A stretch of DNA of 64,000 nucleotides, from contig CAJBNH010000183.1 of assembly GCA_903955385.1 (NCBI GenBank), positions 25,943 to 89,942 of the forward strand, written 5' to 3'. Positions 25,771-34,492 of this stretch are shown here, piece after piece. Source of the DNA: an uncultured Myxococcales bacterium. Lineage in GTDB: Bacteria; Myxococcota_A; UBA9042. The notes beneath the pieces are model-generated. The model saw only the letters and a list, made by a program, of their open reading frames with translations, was not told the origin of the DNA and made no database searches. Position 1 is the stretch's first letter. Every line of letters starts with the position of its first letter. Position numbers and translations under genes: made by a program.

Positions 25771-26887
25771 GCGCCTTGGCAGGCCCGCGACCTTCGGCTT
25801 CCGCCAGCGTCAGGACGACAGAAAACGTAGAGCCGCGCCCGACTTGGCTGCTGACTTCGATGGCGCCGCCCAAGTGGTCCACCAGCTGCTTCACAATGCT
25901 CAGGCCAAGACCCACGCCGCCCATGTGTCGGCTGCGGCCGCGGTCCACCCGATAGAAGCGCTCGAAAATGCGCAGCTGGTCTTCGGCGGAGATGCCGATG
26001 CCGCTGTCGATGACGGACACCTGCACCCGTGAAGTCCCTTCCGGGCGCATCCGCACCTCGATCCTGCCCCCGCCCGGCGGCGTGTACTTGATGGCGTTCT
26101 GTAGCAGGTTCGCAAAGACAATCTCGAGTGCCCCCCGGTCCGCCCACACCCGCCCCAGCTGCGGCGAGGTCGACACCTGCAGGCTCAGCCCCGACTCGCT
26201 CGCCATGTCGGCCAACTGCTCGACCACCACCGCCAGCACCGACTCCAGGTCCACCGCTTCGAAGTGCATGCGGTAGGTTTCGTCGTCCAACCGGCAAAGC
26301 TCCAGCAGCTGGGCCAGCAGGGTCGAGAGGCGTTGGGCGTGCCGGTAGATCGTCTGGTGGAAGCCGGCCAGCACCTGCGGGTCCTTCGGCGCCGCGTCAA
26401 CCAGCGTTTCGGCATAGCCCAGGATCGCCGTCGTCGGTGTGCGCAGCTCATGACTCGCATTGGCGATGAAGTCCATCAGCATCCGGTCCAGCTGCCGCCG
26501 CTCTGTCACGTCGCGCACGACCCCCAGCGCCCGGTGGCCCCAGTGTTCGTGGTCGGGCAGGGGAACGACCAGGACGTCCAGCACCCGATCCTGCAGCCCG
26601 CGGTGCACGAACTCGAGGTTGCGCGTGCCTTCGCCGGAGAGCACTTGCGCGAACGCCTCGTCCAGACCCGCCTGCCGCACCACCTGATTCAGCGGTCGAC
26701 CGTGGCTGCCGGGCGGCAGCAGCAGGATCTCCCGCAACGCACGGTTGGTGACCACGACGCGCATCTTGTCGTCCACGACCATCACGCCGTCCGTCATGGC
26801 GTCCAGCATGGTCGAGAACAGGTTCTGGCGTGCGGCGAGGACGCTCTGCTGCAGCGGCGGAGCGTGCGGCGGGGCGGGCTCGGTCAC
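25766..26887 (-). CDS. PhoR-like sensor histidine kinase without membrane segments
   Basis: 373 residues with a GTG start that follows the response-regulator TGA with no gap. A PAS-like sensor (about 20-130: TMLDAMTDGVMVVDDKMRVV) leads to HisKA with FIANASHELRTP (His146) and HATPase_c with N-box NLLQNAIKYTP (Asn260, Asn264), DSGIGIS and GVGLGLSIV. Classical PhoR has N-terminal membrane helices; none are seen here, so this kinase is probably cytoplasmic and senses an internal or redox/metabolic cue. It forms a pair with the PhoB-type regulator just upstream. Phosphate regulation is not supported by any pst or pho neighbour. Confidence 0.92.
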   Translation of the reverse strand: MTEPAPPHAPPLQQSVLAARQNLFSTMLDAMTDGVMVVDDKMRVVVTNRALREILLLPPGSHGRPLNQVVRQAGLDEAFAQVLSGEGTRNLEFVHRGLQDRVLDVLVVPLPDHEHWGHRALGVVRDVTERRQLDRMLMDFIANASHELRTPTTAILGYAETLVDAAPKDPQVLAGFHQTIYRHAQRLSTLLAQLLELCRLDDETYRMHFEAVDLESVLAVVVEQLADMASESGLSLQVSTSPQLGRVWADRGALEIVFANLLQNAIKYTPPGGGRIEVRMRPEGTSRVQVSVIDSGIGISAEDQLRIFERFYRVDRGRSRHMGGVGLGLSIVKQLVDHLGGAIEVSSQVGRGSTFSVVLTLAEAEGRGPAKAL

Positions 26888-27583
26888 TCAGCCCTCCTGC
26901 GGTGCGCGAAAGCAATAACCCACGCCTCGCACGGTTTCGATAGCGTCGCCAGCGGGTCCCAGATGCTCGCGCAGGCGCTTGACGTGGGTGTCGACGGTGC
27001 GGGTGTGCAGATCGGGGCTGACCCCCCAGACGTCCTCTAGCAGCATTTGCCGCGTCTGCACCCGACCGCGCCGCTCCAGCAGCGTGGACAGCAGGCGGAA
27101 CTCCAGCGCCGTCAGCTTGACCTCCGCGCCGTCGATATGCACTTGGTGGCGGGCCGCGTCGATCTCGATGCCACCGGCCGTCAGGCGTGTCGTTTCGGGA
27201 GCAACGGCCTGCTGACGTCGTCGCAACACAGCACGAACCCTCAGGATCAACTCACGGGTGCTGAAGGGCTTGGAGATGTAGTCGTCCGCCCCTGCCTCAA
27301 ACCCCTGCACCCGGTCGACCTCAGCCGTGCGGGCCGTCAGCATGATGATGGGCGTCTGCGCCAGCACCGGGTCCGCGCGCAGGCGTCGACAGACCTCGCC
27401 GCCCAGCAGATCGGGCAGCATCAGGTCCAGCAGGATCAGGTCTGGCTTGTGCCGGGCCGCCAACGCAAGCGCCTCGCTGCCAGTGCTGCAGGAAAGCGAG
27501 GCCATGCCAGAGGCTTCTACGTTGTGGACCACCAGCGCGCGCAGGTCGGGCTCGTCCTCGACGACCAGAATGGTGGGCGTCAC
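26888..27583 (-). CDS. OmpR/PhoB-family response regulator
   Basis: 231 residues. The receiver domain has the acidic pair Asp10-Glu11, phospho-acceptor Asp53 in ILLDLMLPD, Thr/Ala at MLTART and Lys105 in ISKPFSTREL. The winged-helix DNA-binding domain (about 133-228) ends with RTVDTHVKRLREHLG and IETVRGVGYCF. The GTG start at 27583 overlaps the stop of the upstream secreted-protein gene as GTGA, and the kinase follows directly, so the genes are co-translated. The target promoters are unknown. Confidence 0.94.
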   Translation of the reverse strand: MTPTILVVEDEPDLRALVVHNVEASGMASLSCSTGSEALALAARHKPDLILLDLMLPDLLGGEVCRRLRADPVLAQTPIIMLTARTAEVDRVQGFEAGADDYISKPFSTRELILRVRAVLRRRQQAVAPETTRLTAGGIEIDAARHQVHIDGAEVKLTALEFRLLSTLLERRGRVQTRQMLLEDVWGVSPDLHTRTVDTHVKRLREHLGPAGDAIETVRGVGYCFRAPQEG

Positions 27584-28281
27584 GGCGCACCTCGCTTGCG
27601 GGCAGGCGCTGCAGGGACGACGACCAGCGTCGCCTGACGCGACGCGCCGTTGCCCGAGTGCATGACAAACGCCACCAGACGCCCGTCCGGCGACTCCCAG
27701 CCCTCGGCCCGCACCTGGGTGGTAGGACTGCGCACGGGCATCAGGGCGACGGGTTCGTAGCCGTCGGCTCGCTTCTCCAGCACGGCGACCTGAGCGGGCT
27801 GACCGCGAACGGCGACGGCGAACAGGCGTCCGCTCTTCACGCGCAGCACCACGTCAGCAGGGGTGACCTGCTCGGTTTGGGCAAGGTTGCCATTGGCGAC
27901 GCGAATCCGGCGTACCTGCAAGTACTTGCTGACATCGTCGCGCACGAACAGGCGGTCGACGATGACGCCGCTCTCGTCCAGGCGCGCGATGCGGACGGGG
28001 TCTCCGGGGCGGGATCGTCCTCCCGCAGCACCCTCGCGCCATGCGATGCGGGTGGCGTCCGATGACCAGCCCAGAAACTTCATCCATGCCGGGGGCGGGC
28101 CGGGGTCCTCGACTGGGCGCCGGTCCTCGACGCCATCTTCAGGAATCGGCGCTGGAACCGCGATACCGGGCGCGCCGGGTCGCGGCGGAATCTCCATGCC
28201 CCATGCAGGGATGGCGAGCGTCCATGCGATTGCTGCGGCCACGATGGCAGGGCCGGGAGGTCGGTTTCCGCGCATGGTCAC
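27580..28281 (-). CDS. Secreted hypothetical protein in a two-component operon
   Basis: 233 residues from the GTG at 28281, which overlaps the previous stop (GTGA); an ATG two codons later (28275) is equally possible. A Sec signal peptide with an Ala/Ile core probably ends at AWG near residue 28. The mature protein starts with a Pro-rich linker, then a beta-rich region containing GWSSDATRIAWREG and GWESPDGRLVAFVMHSG, which look like two blades of a TolB-type beta-propeller. Function unknown. Its position immediately before the response regulator, with overlapping codons, suggests it takes part in the signal or is an output of the system. Confidence 0.65.
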   Translation of the reverse strand: MTMRGNRPPGPAIVAAAIAWTLAIPAWGMEIPPRPGAPGIAVPAPIPEDGVEDRRPVEDPGPPPAWMKFLGWSSDATRIAWREGAAGGRSRPGDPVRIARLDESGVIVDRLFVRDDVSKYLQVRRIRVANGNLAQTEQVTPADVVLRVKSGRLFAVAVRGQPAQVAVLEKRADGYEPVALMPVRSPTTQVRAEGWESPDGRLVAFVMHSGNGASRQATLVVVPAAPARKRGAP

Positions 28282-29240
28282 TCCACCTCACCGACGGCAG
28301 GCGCACCCTCGGTCTGGTCCACGCGCCGCCGCAACCTCGCCATGGTCGCCGTCGAATGACCGACTGTCACGCGAGCGTCGAAGATCGCTTCAGTTTGGCC
28401 GTGTTGCGGTTGACACACCCGCGTCACTTCGCACGTCAGCTGCAACGGCGGATCGGCCCGTCGCTGGCCCGCCAGCGACACCGCGATGCGCTCGTACAGT
28501 GCCGGAGGGGTCGTCGTGCGCACGCGGACCCAGGTCTCGGCCATCCGCAGCAGCGTGCCCTTTGCCTTGCGCCGCCCGGTGGTAAAGGTGGCTGGCTCGT
28601 CGGCGTGACGGGCCGTTGCCGGGGGCAGGGCGGGGTCGAGTTCAAGCTCGTCCGAAACCTCAGGAGCGACCTGAACTTCCGGACCGCCGTCGGACTCGTC
28701 TGGCCAAGGTGCCGGCTCCTCCTCATTCGGCATGAACAGCAGGGGGACCGGTACGCTCTTGCGGCGACCGTGCAGTGGCTGGGGCTCCTCGACCGGGTCG
28801 AAGGAAGCGATCTCGGTTTCGCGCCCCTCGTCCTCCGCGACCGACAGCTCCACCGGCAGCTCATAGACACACCACAGGAACTGCGGCGAGTCGGGCATGG
28901 GTTGGGCGGTCACTTCGCCGCCCTCGACGATACGGTGGCGGTCGAGAAAGGCCTGCAGCGTCTCCGCCGAGCCCACGACGCCCACCCGACTCAGCTCGAT
29001 CTCGACCAGAGCCTCGCCCCACTCGTTGTGCGACGCTGTCACGCAACAGCCGTCCAGCGTGGCAGGGGGCTCGGCAGAGGCTTCGTCATCCAGCTGGACC
29101 AGCACGGTCTCGCCGACCTCTGGCGCCCGCAGCAGCGTCAGCACGGCCCTGCGCCCATGCAGGACCAACAACGACCCGATCGTGCGTGTGGTCGCCCACT
29201 CGCAAGTAATGGTGATATCGTTGGTTTCTTGGAAGTTCAC
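28278..29240 (-). CDS. Hypothetical protein with possible PilZ-like domains at both ends
   Basis: 320 residues, no signal peptide. An N-terminal beta-rich domain (about 1-80: GSLLVLHGRRAVLTLLRAPE, then a short GCCVTAS strand) and a C-terminal one (about 225-305, GRRKAKGTLLRMAETWVRVR followed by an LQLTCEVTRV strand) both have the pattern of PilZ-type barrels. The c-di-GMP R-x-x-x-R and D/N-x-S-x-x-G residues are not clearly present, so ligand binding is uncertain. The middle (about 110-220) is acidic, Pro-rich and probably disordered. Its stop overlaps the next gene by 4 nt. This would make a degenerate PilZ-like scaffold ahead of the two-component pair. Confidence 0.5.
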   Translation of the reverse strand: MNFQETNDITITCEWATTRTIGSLLVLHGRRAVLTLLRAPEVGETVLVQLDDEASAEPPATLDGCCVTASHNEWGEALVEIELSRVGVVGSAETLQAFLDRHRIVEGGEVTAQPMPDSPQFLWCVYELPVELSVAEDEGRETEIASFDPVEEPQPLHGRRKSVPVPLLFMPNEEEPAPWPDESDGGPEVQVAPEVSDELELDPALPPATARHADEPATFTTGRRKAKGTLLRMAETWVRVRTTTPPALYERIAVSLAGQRRADPPLQLTCEVTRVCQPQHGQTEAIFDARVTVGHSTATMARLRRRVDQTEGAPAVGEVE

Positions 29241-29268
29241 CGCGCCGGTCTCCCGCGCTGGGTCAGGG

Positions 29269-30033
29269 TCACTGGTTCAGCTGGTCGCAGAAGCCGTACT
29301 TGCCGCTGCCTTGGATGGGGACACAGGACGCCTCGATCGAGTCGCAGGACGGCTCGCCGCCGCCCACGCGGCAGATCTTCTGGCACAGGCCCATGCTGAA
29401 GGTGTCGGCCCCCGCGCAGGTGTAGCCCGGGATGCAGCCGTTGCTGGACTGGCACTGCGAGCCTTCCTCTGCGGAACCGGTCTTCAGGCACACGAAGCCG
29501 TTCGACGAGTCGTAGCAGGACAGCGTTTTGTCGGCGCAATTCTGCGTGAACAGATCGCAGCTCACGTACTTCGCCACGTCGCAAACCTTCCAGTTGCCCC
29601 CCTCGATCTTGTTGCAGGTGCTGCCGGGGCAGTGCGCCGCCGTGCCGCAGTAGGGAGAGCACTGCGACGTCCCGGACTGGCTCGTCACGCAAGCGCCTTT
29701 CTGGCAAAGGCCGCCGCTGCCGCACTCGCCGCCCACCGGAATGTCGCCCGCCGGAATGCACGCGACCTTGCCAGCCTCGTCGTAGCCGCACTGCGTTTTG
29801 GGCTCGGTGCAGCCGGTGTTCTTGAACGGGTTACACACCGGCGTGGTGCTGTCGGTCTTGGGCGCGTCGGTGCTGGTGTCGCCAATCGTATCGGTGACGG
29901 TTGTGTCTACAGGCGTCGTGTCGCCTGCAGTCGTGTCCTGGACGGGTGTCGCGGTGCCGGTGCCGCCGTCGGATGCCCCGCACCCGGTCAGCCAAAGTCC
30001 GCATACACACAGGAGGAACAGGGACTTGCGCAT
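29269..30033 (-). CDS. Cys-rich lipoprotein
   Basis: 254 residues from ATG 30033. The lipobox is LTGC with Cys18, followed by a Thr/Asp linker of repeated DTT/TDT units (about 25-65), probably a wall- or surface-spanning spacer. The remaining 185 residues hold more than 20 Cys in short motifs such as GECGSGGLCQKGACV and CIPGYTCAG, a pattern of many small disulfide-bonded modules common in Myxococcota surface lipoproteins. Function unknown. It is 28 nt upstream of the PilZ-like gene on the same strand and may be first in that operon. Confidence 0.72.
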   Translation of the reverse strand: MRKSLFLLCVCGLWLTGCGASDGGTGTATPVQDTTAGDTTPVDTTVTDTIGDTSTDAPKTDSTTPVCNPFKNTGCTEPKTQCGYDEAGKVACIPAGDIPVGGECGSGGLCQKGACVTSQSGTSQCSPYCGTAAHCPGSTCNKIEGGNWKVCDVAKYVSCDLFTQNCADKTLSCYDSSNGFVCLKTGSAEEGSQCQSSNGCIPGYTCAGADTFSMGLCQKICRVGGGEPSCDSIEASCVPIQGSGKYGFCDQLNQ

Positions 30034-30092
30034 GGTCACGGCTCCGAGGCTAGGGGGGATCCGACCTTCCGGGGTGGCCCGGTTCGGGCCGT

Positions 30093-30122
30093 GGTGTAAC
30101 ACGGGACAAGGCGAGGTGTCAG
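30093..30122 (-). promoter_or_regulatory. Putative promoter for the Cys-rich lipoprotein operon
   Basis: Minus strand: CTGACA (30122-30117), 18-bp spacer, TACACC (30098-30093). The -35 box matches 5 of 6 bases. It lies back to back with the symporter promoter at 30136-30165. Confidence 0.35.
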
Positions 30123-30135
30123 GTGCCGCGCCTCC

Positions 30136-30165
30136 TTGTCCCCTACGCCCCACTCCCGGTACGCT
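30136..30165 (+). promoter_or_regulatory. Putative promoter for the symporter gene
   Basis: TTGTCC (30136-30141), 18-bp spacer, TACGCT (30160-30165). The predicted start near 30172 is about 45 nt upstream of the ATG at 30217, which has CGGAG before it. Confidence 0.4.
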
Positions 30166-30216
30166 CAGACGCCCTGCCGCGGCCATCCCTTCTTGCGGCC
30201 AGACCCGGAGCTCTCG

Positions 30217-31458
30217 ATGGAAACCGCCCCCCGCCGCAGGTGGAACCCGCTGCGTCTGCCGCTGTATCAGCAGATCCTGGTGGCGCTGTGCATCGGCGCC
30301 GCGCTGGGGCTGACGCTCGGGCCCCAGGTCGCGCCGCTGGGCGTGCTGGCCAAGTGGATCATCGAGCTGATCAAGCTGCTGGCGATCCCTCTGCTTTTCC
30401 TGGCGATTCTGGACGGCGTGCTGTCCCATGCGTTTGCGGTTCGCGGCGTGGGGGCACTGTTCGCCATCTCGGCCGGCAACGCCACGGGCGCCATCCTGAT
30501 CGCCCTTGTCGTGTCCAATGTGTTTCGCCCCGGGCAGTGGCTGGACCTGCGCCACGCGCTGCCGCCGTCGGCCAAGGCGATGCCGGCGGTCGACGCGAGT
30601 CCCGGTCACATCGCCGCGCTGCTGTTGGGCAGCCCGATGGTGCTGGCGATCCTGTTGGCGCTTGCGGTGGGCATCCTGGTGTGGCTGTTGCAGCGCGTCG
30701 AGCTGGGCAAGCGTGCGACGGCCCCCCTGTCAGGCTGGGTGGCCGCGGGGCTGAAGGTGGCGATGCGCCTGATGGGCTGGGTGGTGCGCCTGACGCCGCT
30801 AGCTGTGTTCGGCGCGGTGGCCAAGGTCTTGGGCGAGCACGGATTGTCGATGATGGGCGGGCTGGCGGCTTACGTCGGATTCTGCGTGCTGGGCATGGGG
30901 TTGCACGTGCTGCTGGTCTATCACACGTGGGTCGTGCTGGTGGCCGGTATCCCCCTGCGGCGGTTCTGGAAGGCATCGCGTGAGCCCGTAGTCTATGGCT
31001 TCGGCATCAACAGCAGCCTTGCGACGCTGCCCGTGACGCTGCAGGCGCTGGAGGACCTGAAGGTGTCACCGGGGGCGGCAAGGCTGTCGGCCTGTGTCGG
31101 AACGAACTTCAACAACGACGGGATCTTGCTGTACGAGGTCGTCGCCGTCCTGTTTCTGGCCCAGGCGTACGGCATCGAATTGAGCTTGGCGAGTCAGCTG
31201 GGGGCGGCGGTCGTCGCCGTGGCTGCGACGATTGGCGTGGGCGGCATCCCGGAGGCGGGCATCATCTCGCTGTCGCTGGTTCTGGGGGCCCTGCACCTGC
31301 CCGCAGAGGCAATTCCGCTGCTGCTGACCGTCGACTGGGTCGTCGCGCGCTGCCGCTCTGCCGTCAACGTGCTGGGTGACCTGTCCGTGGCCGTCGCCAT
31401 CGACGCCGTGCGGGGCAAGGATGCGGCGGTCGCCGCGCAGGAAGGAGACGCCGCGTGA
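30217..31458 (+). CDS. Dicarboxylate/amino acid:cation symporter (DAACS/SDF family)
   Basis: 413 residues, eight or so membrane helices plus two re-entrant loops. The family signatures are the Ser-rich hairpin INSSLATLPVTLQAL, the substrate/Na+ helix VGTNFNNDGILLYE (the NMDGT position is altered to NNDGI) and HP2 GVGGIPEAGI. TVDWVVARCRSAVNVLGD near the end carries the Asp and Arg that set substrate type in GltPh-like carriers. It imports C4-dicarboxylates or acidic/neutral amino acids with H+ or Na+; the change in NMDGT makes the ligand uncertain. The ATG at 30217 is chosen for its ribosome site; an upstream ATG (30136) lies inside the promoter. The next gene overlaps it by 4 nt. Confidence 0.9.
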   Translation: METAPRRRWNPLRLPLYQQILVALCIGAALGLTLGPQVAPLGVLAKWIIELIKLLAIPLLFLAILDGVLSHAFAVRGVGALFAISAGNATGAILIALVVSNVFRPGQWLDLRHALPPSAKAMPAVDASPGHIAALLLGSPMVLAILLALAVGILVWLLQRVELGKRATAPLSGWVAAGLKVAMRLMGWVVRLTPLAVFGAVAKVLGEHGLSMMGGLAAYVGFCVLGMGLHVLLVYHTWVVLVAGIPLRRFWKASREPVVYGFGINSSLATLPVTLQALEDLKVSPGAARLSACVGTNFNNDGILLYEVVAVLFLAQAYGIELSLASQLGAAVVAVAATIGVGGIPEAGIISLSLVLGALHLPAEAIPLLLTVDWVVARCRSAVNVLGDLSVAVAIDAVRGKDAAVAAQEGDAA

Positions 31459-31844
31459 ACTACTACATCGCCACCCGTCTGGACCGGGCAGCGGACCACA
31501 ACCGCTTGCGCGACCTGCTGAACGCTCGCGGGCACGCCATCACCTACGACTGGACGCATCACGGCAGCGTGCAGAAGGACAAGCCCGAGCGAATTCGAGA
31601 GGTTGCGCTGGCCGAGACGTCAGGTGTGCTGCGCGCCGACGTGGTCGTCGTGTTGTTGCCGGGAGGGCGGGGGACGCACACGGAGCTGGGTATGGCGCTA
31701 GCGTCGGGCAAGTCCGTCATCGTGCAGGCAGACCCGGTGCACGGATTTTTCGCAGCCGACGAGCGGACTTGTGCCTTCTACCACCACCCGCTGGTGCGGC
31801 GCGCCGAGCGGATCGAAGACGTCGTTGCCATGCTGACGCCCTAG
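31455..31844 (+). CDS. Nucleoside 2-deoxyribosyltransferase-like protein
   Basis: 129 residues with a GTG start overlapping the symporter stop (GTGA). A Rossmann-like fold starts with YIATRLDRAADHNRLRDLL; the stretch ADVVVVLLPGGRGTHTELGM contains the G-T-x-x-E-L-G motif whose Glu is the catalytic nucleophile in nucleoside deoxyribosyltransferases. It lacks the long N-terminal part of classical enzymes but matches short group-II-like members. The substrate could be a nucleoside or a ribosylated metabolite. It shares its stop CTAG with the convergent FadL-like gene. Confidence 0.7.
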   Translation: MNYYIATRLDRAADHNRLRDLLNARGHAITYDWTHHGSVQKDKPERIREVALAETSGVLRADVVVVLLPGGRGTHTELGMALASGKSVIVQADPVHGFFAADERTCAFYHHPLVRRAERIEDVVAMLTP

Positions 31845-33262
31845 AAAGCCCCGCCAAACGCCACGCTGACGTGCCAGACCTGCCCCCCGTGCTGCAGATC
31901 GCCCACCGGGTCGTTGGGGTCCCGCTTGATCACCGTCCGCCGCGGCAGCACCAGCAGCTGCGTCCCGACGTCGACCGAGAACGGCGCCGCGGCCTCTCCC
32001 GCTGGGGGTCTGTCCCCCGCGACGGCACCCAGACGCAGCTTCTCGCCCGAAGTGAACTGGCCGAAGCGCCAAGAGAATCCGGCGCCGATGCCGTGGGTCG
32101 GGTTGTCCAGGTAGTTGGTGAACCCGATGGCTCTGGGAGCGGGCGATGGGCGAAACGTGTAGCCGCCCCGCACCACCCAGGACCGCGACGCCTCCCACTC
32201 GGCCGCCACCGCCGGATTCCATGTGTCTGCGAAGTGCAGGTCCAGCGGTGCGGTATCGGTGCCGACGTCGAACAGTCCGCCTGCCCCAAGCGCGTTCGTG
32301 GCCTGACCTCCCACGTCGATCCAAACGTACGGCGACGGGTCGGGCGTCTGCGACCACAGTGCAAGGCCCAGATCAGCAGCCAGCAATAGCCGGTCCGACA
32401 CTCGCCAAGCCGCCCCCGCGTGCACGGCATCCGGCGTGAACAGCGTCTCTTGCCCCAGATCCATCACCGCGTCGATCGCCGCGCCCACCTTGATGTCGGT
32501 CGGGATCCGATACTGCAGCGACAGTGCCTGCCTGTAGCCCAAGCCCAGCGTCAGGTAGTCGGTTGCGCGGAACGACGTGCCTGCCGTCAGCCGTCCCTGC
32601 GGCGTCAGCGAGATGCGCGTAGAGGCGTAGTCCAGCCGATGGTTGGTCGGGTCGAGGTCCAGAGCGATCTCGGCGCCAAGCTGGGCGAGTACCTGGGCCC
32701 CCACGCCGACAGACCAGCGGTTGGTCACGCGCCACGCACCGGCGAACAGAAAGGCCAGCCGGTCGGGCAGGCTCTCGAACATCAGAAACTGCGGCGTCTG
32801 CGGGTCGGGCCCTGAGATGCGCAAGATGTCCTTCCACGGCATCGCCAGCGCCGCGCCCAGCACCACGCGGTTGTGGAAGACGCCCCCCAGCGGGTAGTGC
32901 CAGCCGAGGGTCAGGCCGCCCGTATCGCGCGGCAAGTGCGTTTCGCGACTGGAGAATCCGGCGATGTGCTGCGCCCGACACGCCAGATATGGTCCCGTGC
33001 ATGCGGGGCGCGCCAGCTGGACCGACAGGTCGTGCACGGTCGAGGTGAAGCCCGCCCAGACCCCCGCCAATCGCGAGTCGCCCAGCAGCGCGGGGTTGTG
33101 AAAGGCGGCCTCAGCTCCCCGAGCCGCCCCGGCCATCGCCCCCGCCATGCCGACCGACCGGGGCCCAGCGCCAAACAGCTCGAAGACGCTTGCGCGGCCC
33201 GTCGCCGCCGGCAGAAGCGACCAAGCAAAGACCAACATCAGCAGGGACTTGCGGCGGGTCAT
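31841..33262 (-). CDS. Outer membrane protein of the FadL/OmpP1 type
   Basis: 473 residues from ATG 33262. A Sec signal peptide ends near residue 24 (ATGRA). The mature start SVFELFGAGPRSVGMAGAMA, with AAFHNPALLGD next, is typical of FadL/PorV-type barrels, where an N-terminal hatch fills the pore. Alternating hydrophobic strands ending in aromatic residues run through the rest, and the protein ends in Phe (VAFGGAF) as expected for BAM substrates. It probably takes up hydrophobic compounds or acts in secretion (PorV-like). It starts 4 nt inside the end of the upstream lipoprotein gene, so the two are coupled. Confidence 0.82.
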   Translation of the reverse strand: MTRRKSLLMLVFAWSLLPAATGRASVFELFGAGPRSVGMAGAMAGAARGAEAAFHNPALLGDSRLAGVWAGFTSTVHDLSVQLARPACTGPYLACRAQHIAGFSSRETHLPRDTGGLTLGWHYPLGGVFHNRVVLGAALAMPWKDILRISGPDPQTPQFLMFESLPDRLAFLFAGAWRVTNRWSVGVGAQVLAQLGAEIALDLDPTNHRLDYASTRISLTPQGRLTAGTSFRATDYLTLGLGYRQALSLQYRIPTDIKVGAAIDAVMDLGQETLFTPDAVHAGAAWRVSDRLLLAADLGLALWSQTPDPSPYVWIDVGGQATNALGAGGLFDVGTDTAPLDLHFADTWNPAVAAEWEASRSWVVRGGYTFRPSPAPRAIGFTNYLDNPTHGIGAGFSWRFGQFTSGEKLRLGAVAGDRPPAGEAAAPFSVDVGTQLLVLPRRTVIKRDPNDPVGDLQHGGQVWHVSVAFGGAF

Positions 33263-34392
33263 GGCACGCCTCTGTCCTGCGAGTGGGGAGAGCACGGCTG
33301 CAGCAGTAGGTCCGAGATCAACGCGAACAGGTCGGCCAGTACGGGCGACTCCACCAGCGTCACCAGCTCGGGGATGGTGGCGACCGCGAGGTCCGGTTGC
33401 AGGGCAAGGCCCAGGATCTGGCCCCAGGCGTCGCGGGCGGCAGCATTGGTCGAGAGCTCTTCTGACGCGTAGGCCAACAATTCCAGGCGTTCAGCCGTCT
33501 GCGTCACCTCGCCGGGCGGCGTGACGGGCAGCGGGATCCCCGCCAGCAGAACGTCATACAGATGGCCGGCCAGCAGCCCCTGCGGGTCCAGCTGCGTCAG
33601 GCAACCGGCCAGCTTGCGAACGGTGGCCAGCTTGGTGGGCGAGGGTGTCGCCCCGTCGGCCTCTCGCACCGCCAGCACCAACAAGTCGCGCACGGCGCCC
33701 AGCGCACCGGGTGCCAGCGGGTCCACCAGGGCATCCAGCGCCTGAACCAACGGTTCTGCGTCCGAGTCGGCCTGCGAGAGCGACAGCAGCGCCGACCGAA
33801 CCAGCGTCGAGAAGCCCGCCCGCCCCTGACTGCCCGACTGGGCCAGCACCGCCCGCAGCTGCGGAGCACCCGCCTCGGCCTCAGCCAGCAGCGCCAACAG
33901 CAGCGGCGGCAGGCGCGGGTCGCGGAACAGCTGGGTCGACAGCACAAACAGGTCCTGGTCCAGGCAAGTGCGACAGATGTTCGAAAACGCTTGAAGCTCA
34001 GCAAGATGGGCGGGCTGCGGCGGTGACGCCCCAGGGTCACCTGCCAGAGGTTCCAGCAGCGCCACCAGCACCGCCACCAAACCGACCTTGTCCAGATCCG
34101 CGAGGATCTGAGGGGCTTTCTGCAGCGTTCCTGGTGGCATCGCCTTGCCGATGTCCAACAGCAGGACCAGCAGGGCACGCTGACTGGCAGGGTCCAGCTC
34201 GTGTTCGATCAGGTCCGCGACGTGTTGCAGGTGACCGCCCGCCGCCAACTCGAGCAGGGGCTGCAGCCGCTCCTCGACCGACGGACACGCTTGCGGGTCA
34301 GCGACGGCGGGGGCCGACTCATCCAGCGCACCACAGCCGGACAGCGCGAGGCCCAGCGCAAAGGAGATTCCTGCCAGCTTTCCCAGACGCAC
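33259..34392 (-). CDS. Helical-repeat lipoprotein
   Basis: 377 residues if the GTG at 34392 is used. That start gives an ideal signal, MRLGKLAGISFALGLALSGC, with Cys20. An ATG at 34494 would add 34 residues before it and overlap the divergent PAP2 start codon. The mature protein is Leu/Ala-rich and built of repeated amphipathic helices of about 35-40 residues (LLALLAEAEAGAPQLRAVLA is one), suggesting a HEAT/ARM-like solenoid. It has few aromatic residues and several Cys (about 30, 175, 178). No catalytic motif is seen. Its TGA overlaps the start of the FadL-like barrel gene, so the two may form a complex at the outer membrane; this is inference. Confidence 0.65.
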   Translation of the reverse strand: MRLGKLAGISFALGLALSGCGALDESAPAVADPQACPSVEERLQPLLELAAGGHLQHVADLIEHELDPASQRALLVLLLDIGKAMPPGTLQKAPQILADLDKVGLVAVLVALLEPLAGDPGASPPQPAHLAELQAFSNICRTCLDQDLFVLSTQLFRDPRLPPLLLALLAEAEAGAPQLRAVLAQSGSQGRAGFSTLVRSALLSLSQADSDAEPLVQALDALVDPLAPGALGAVRDLLVLAVREADGATPSPTKLATVRKLAGCLTQLDPQGLLAGHLYDVLLAGIPLPVTPPGEVTQTAERLELLAYASEELSTNAAARDAWGQILGLALQPDLAVATIPELVTLVESPVLADLFALISDLLLQPCSPHSQDRGVP

Positions 34393-34492
34393 CGCCCAGT
34401 TGGCACCCGCCGCACTTCCCGCTACCTTGGCCTGCGCCACCGACCGCGACGGTCGGGCGGCTTCAGGGGCATTTGCAGCAAAGTGGGTCGGC

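Noticed and set aside
25766..27583. True phosphate regulon phoB/phoR
   Set aside because: No pst, phoU or alkaline phosphatase genes are near and the kinase lacks the PhoR membrane anchor, so I kept the generic family call.
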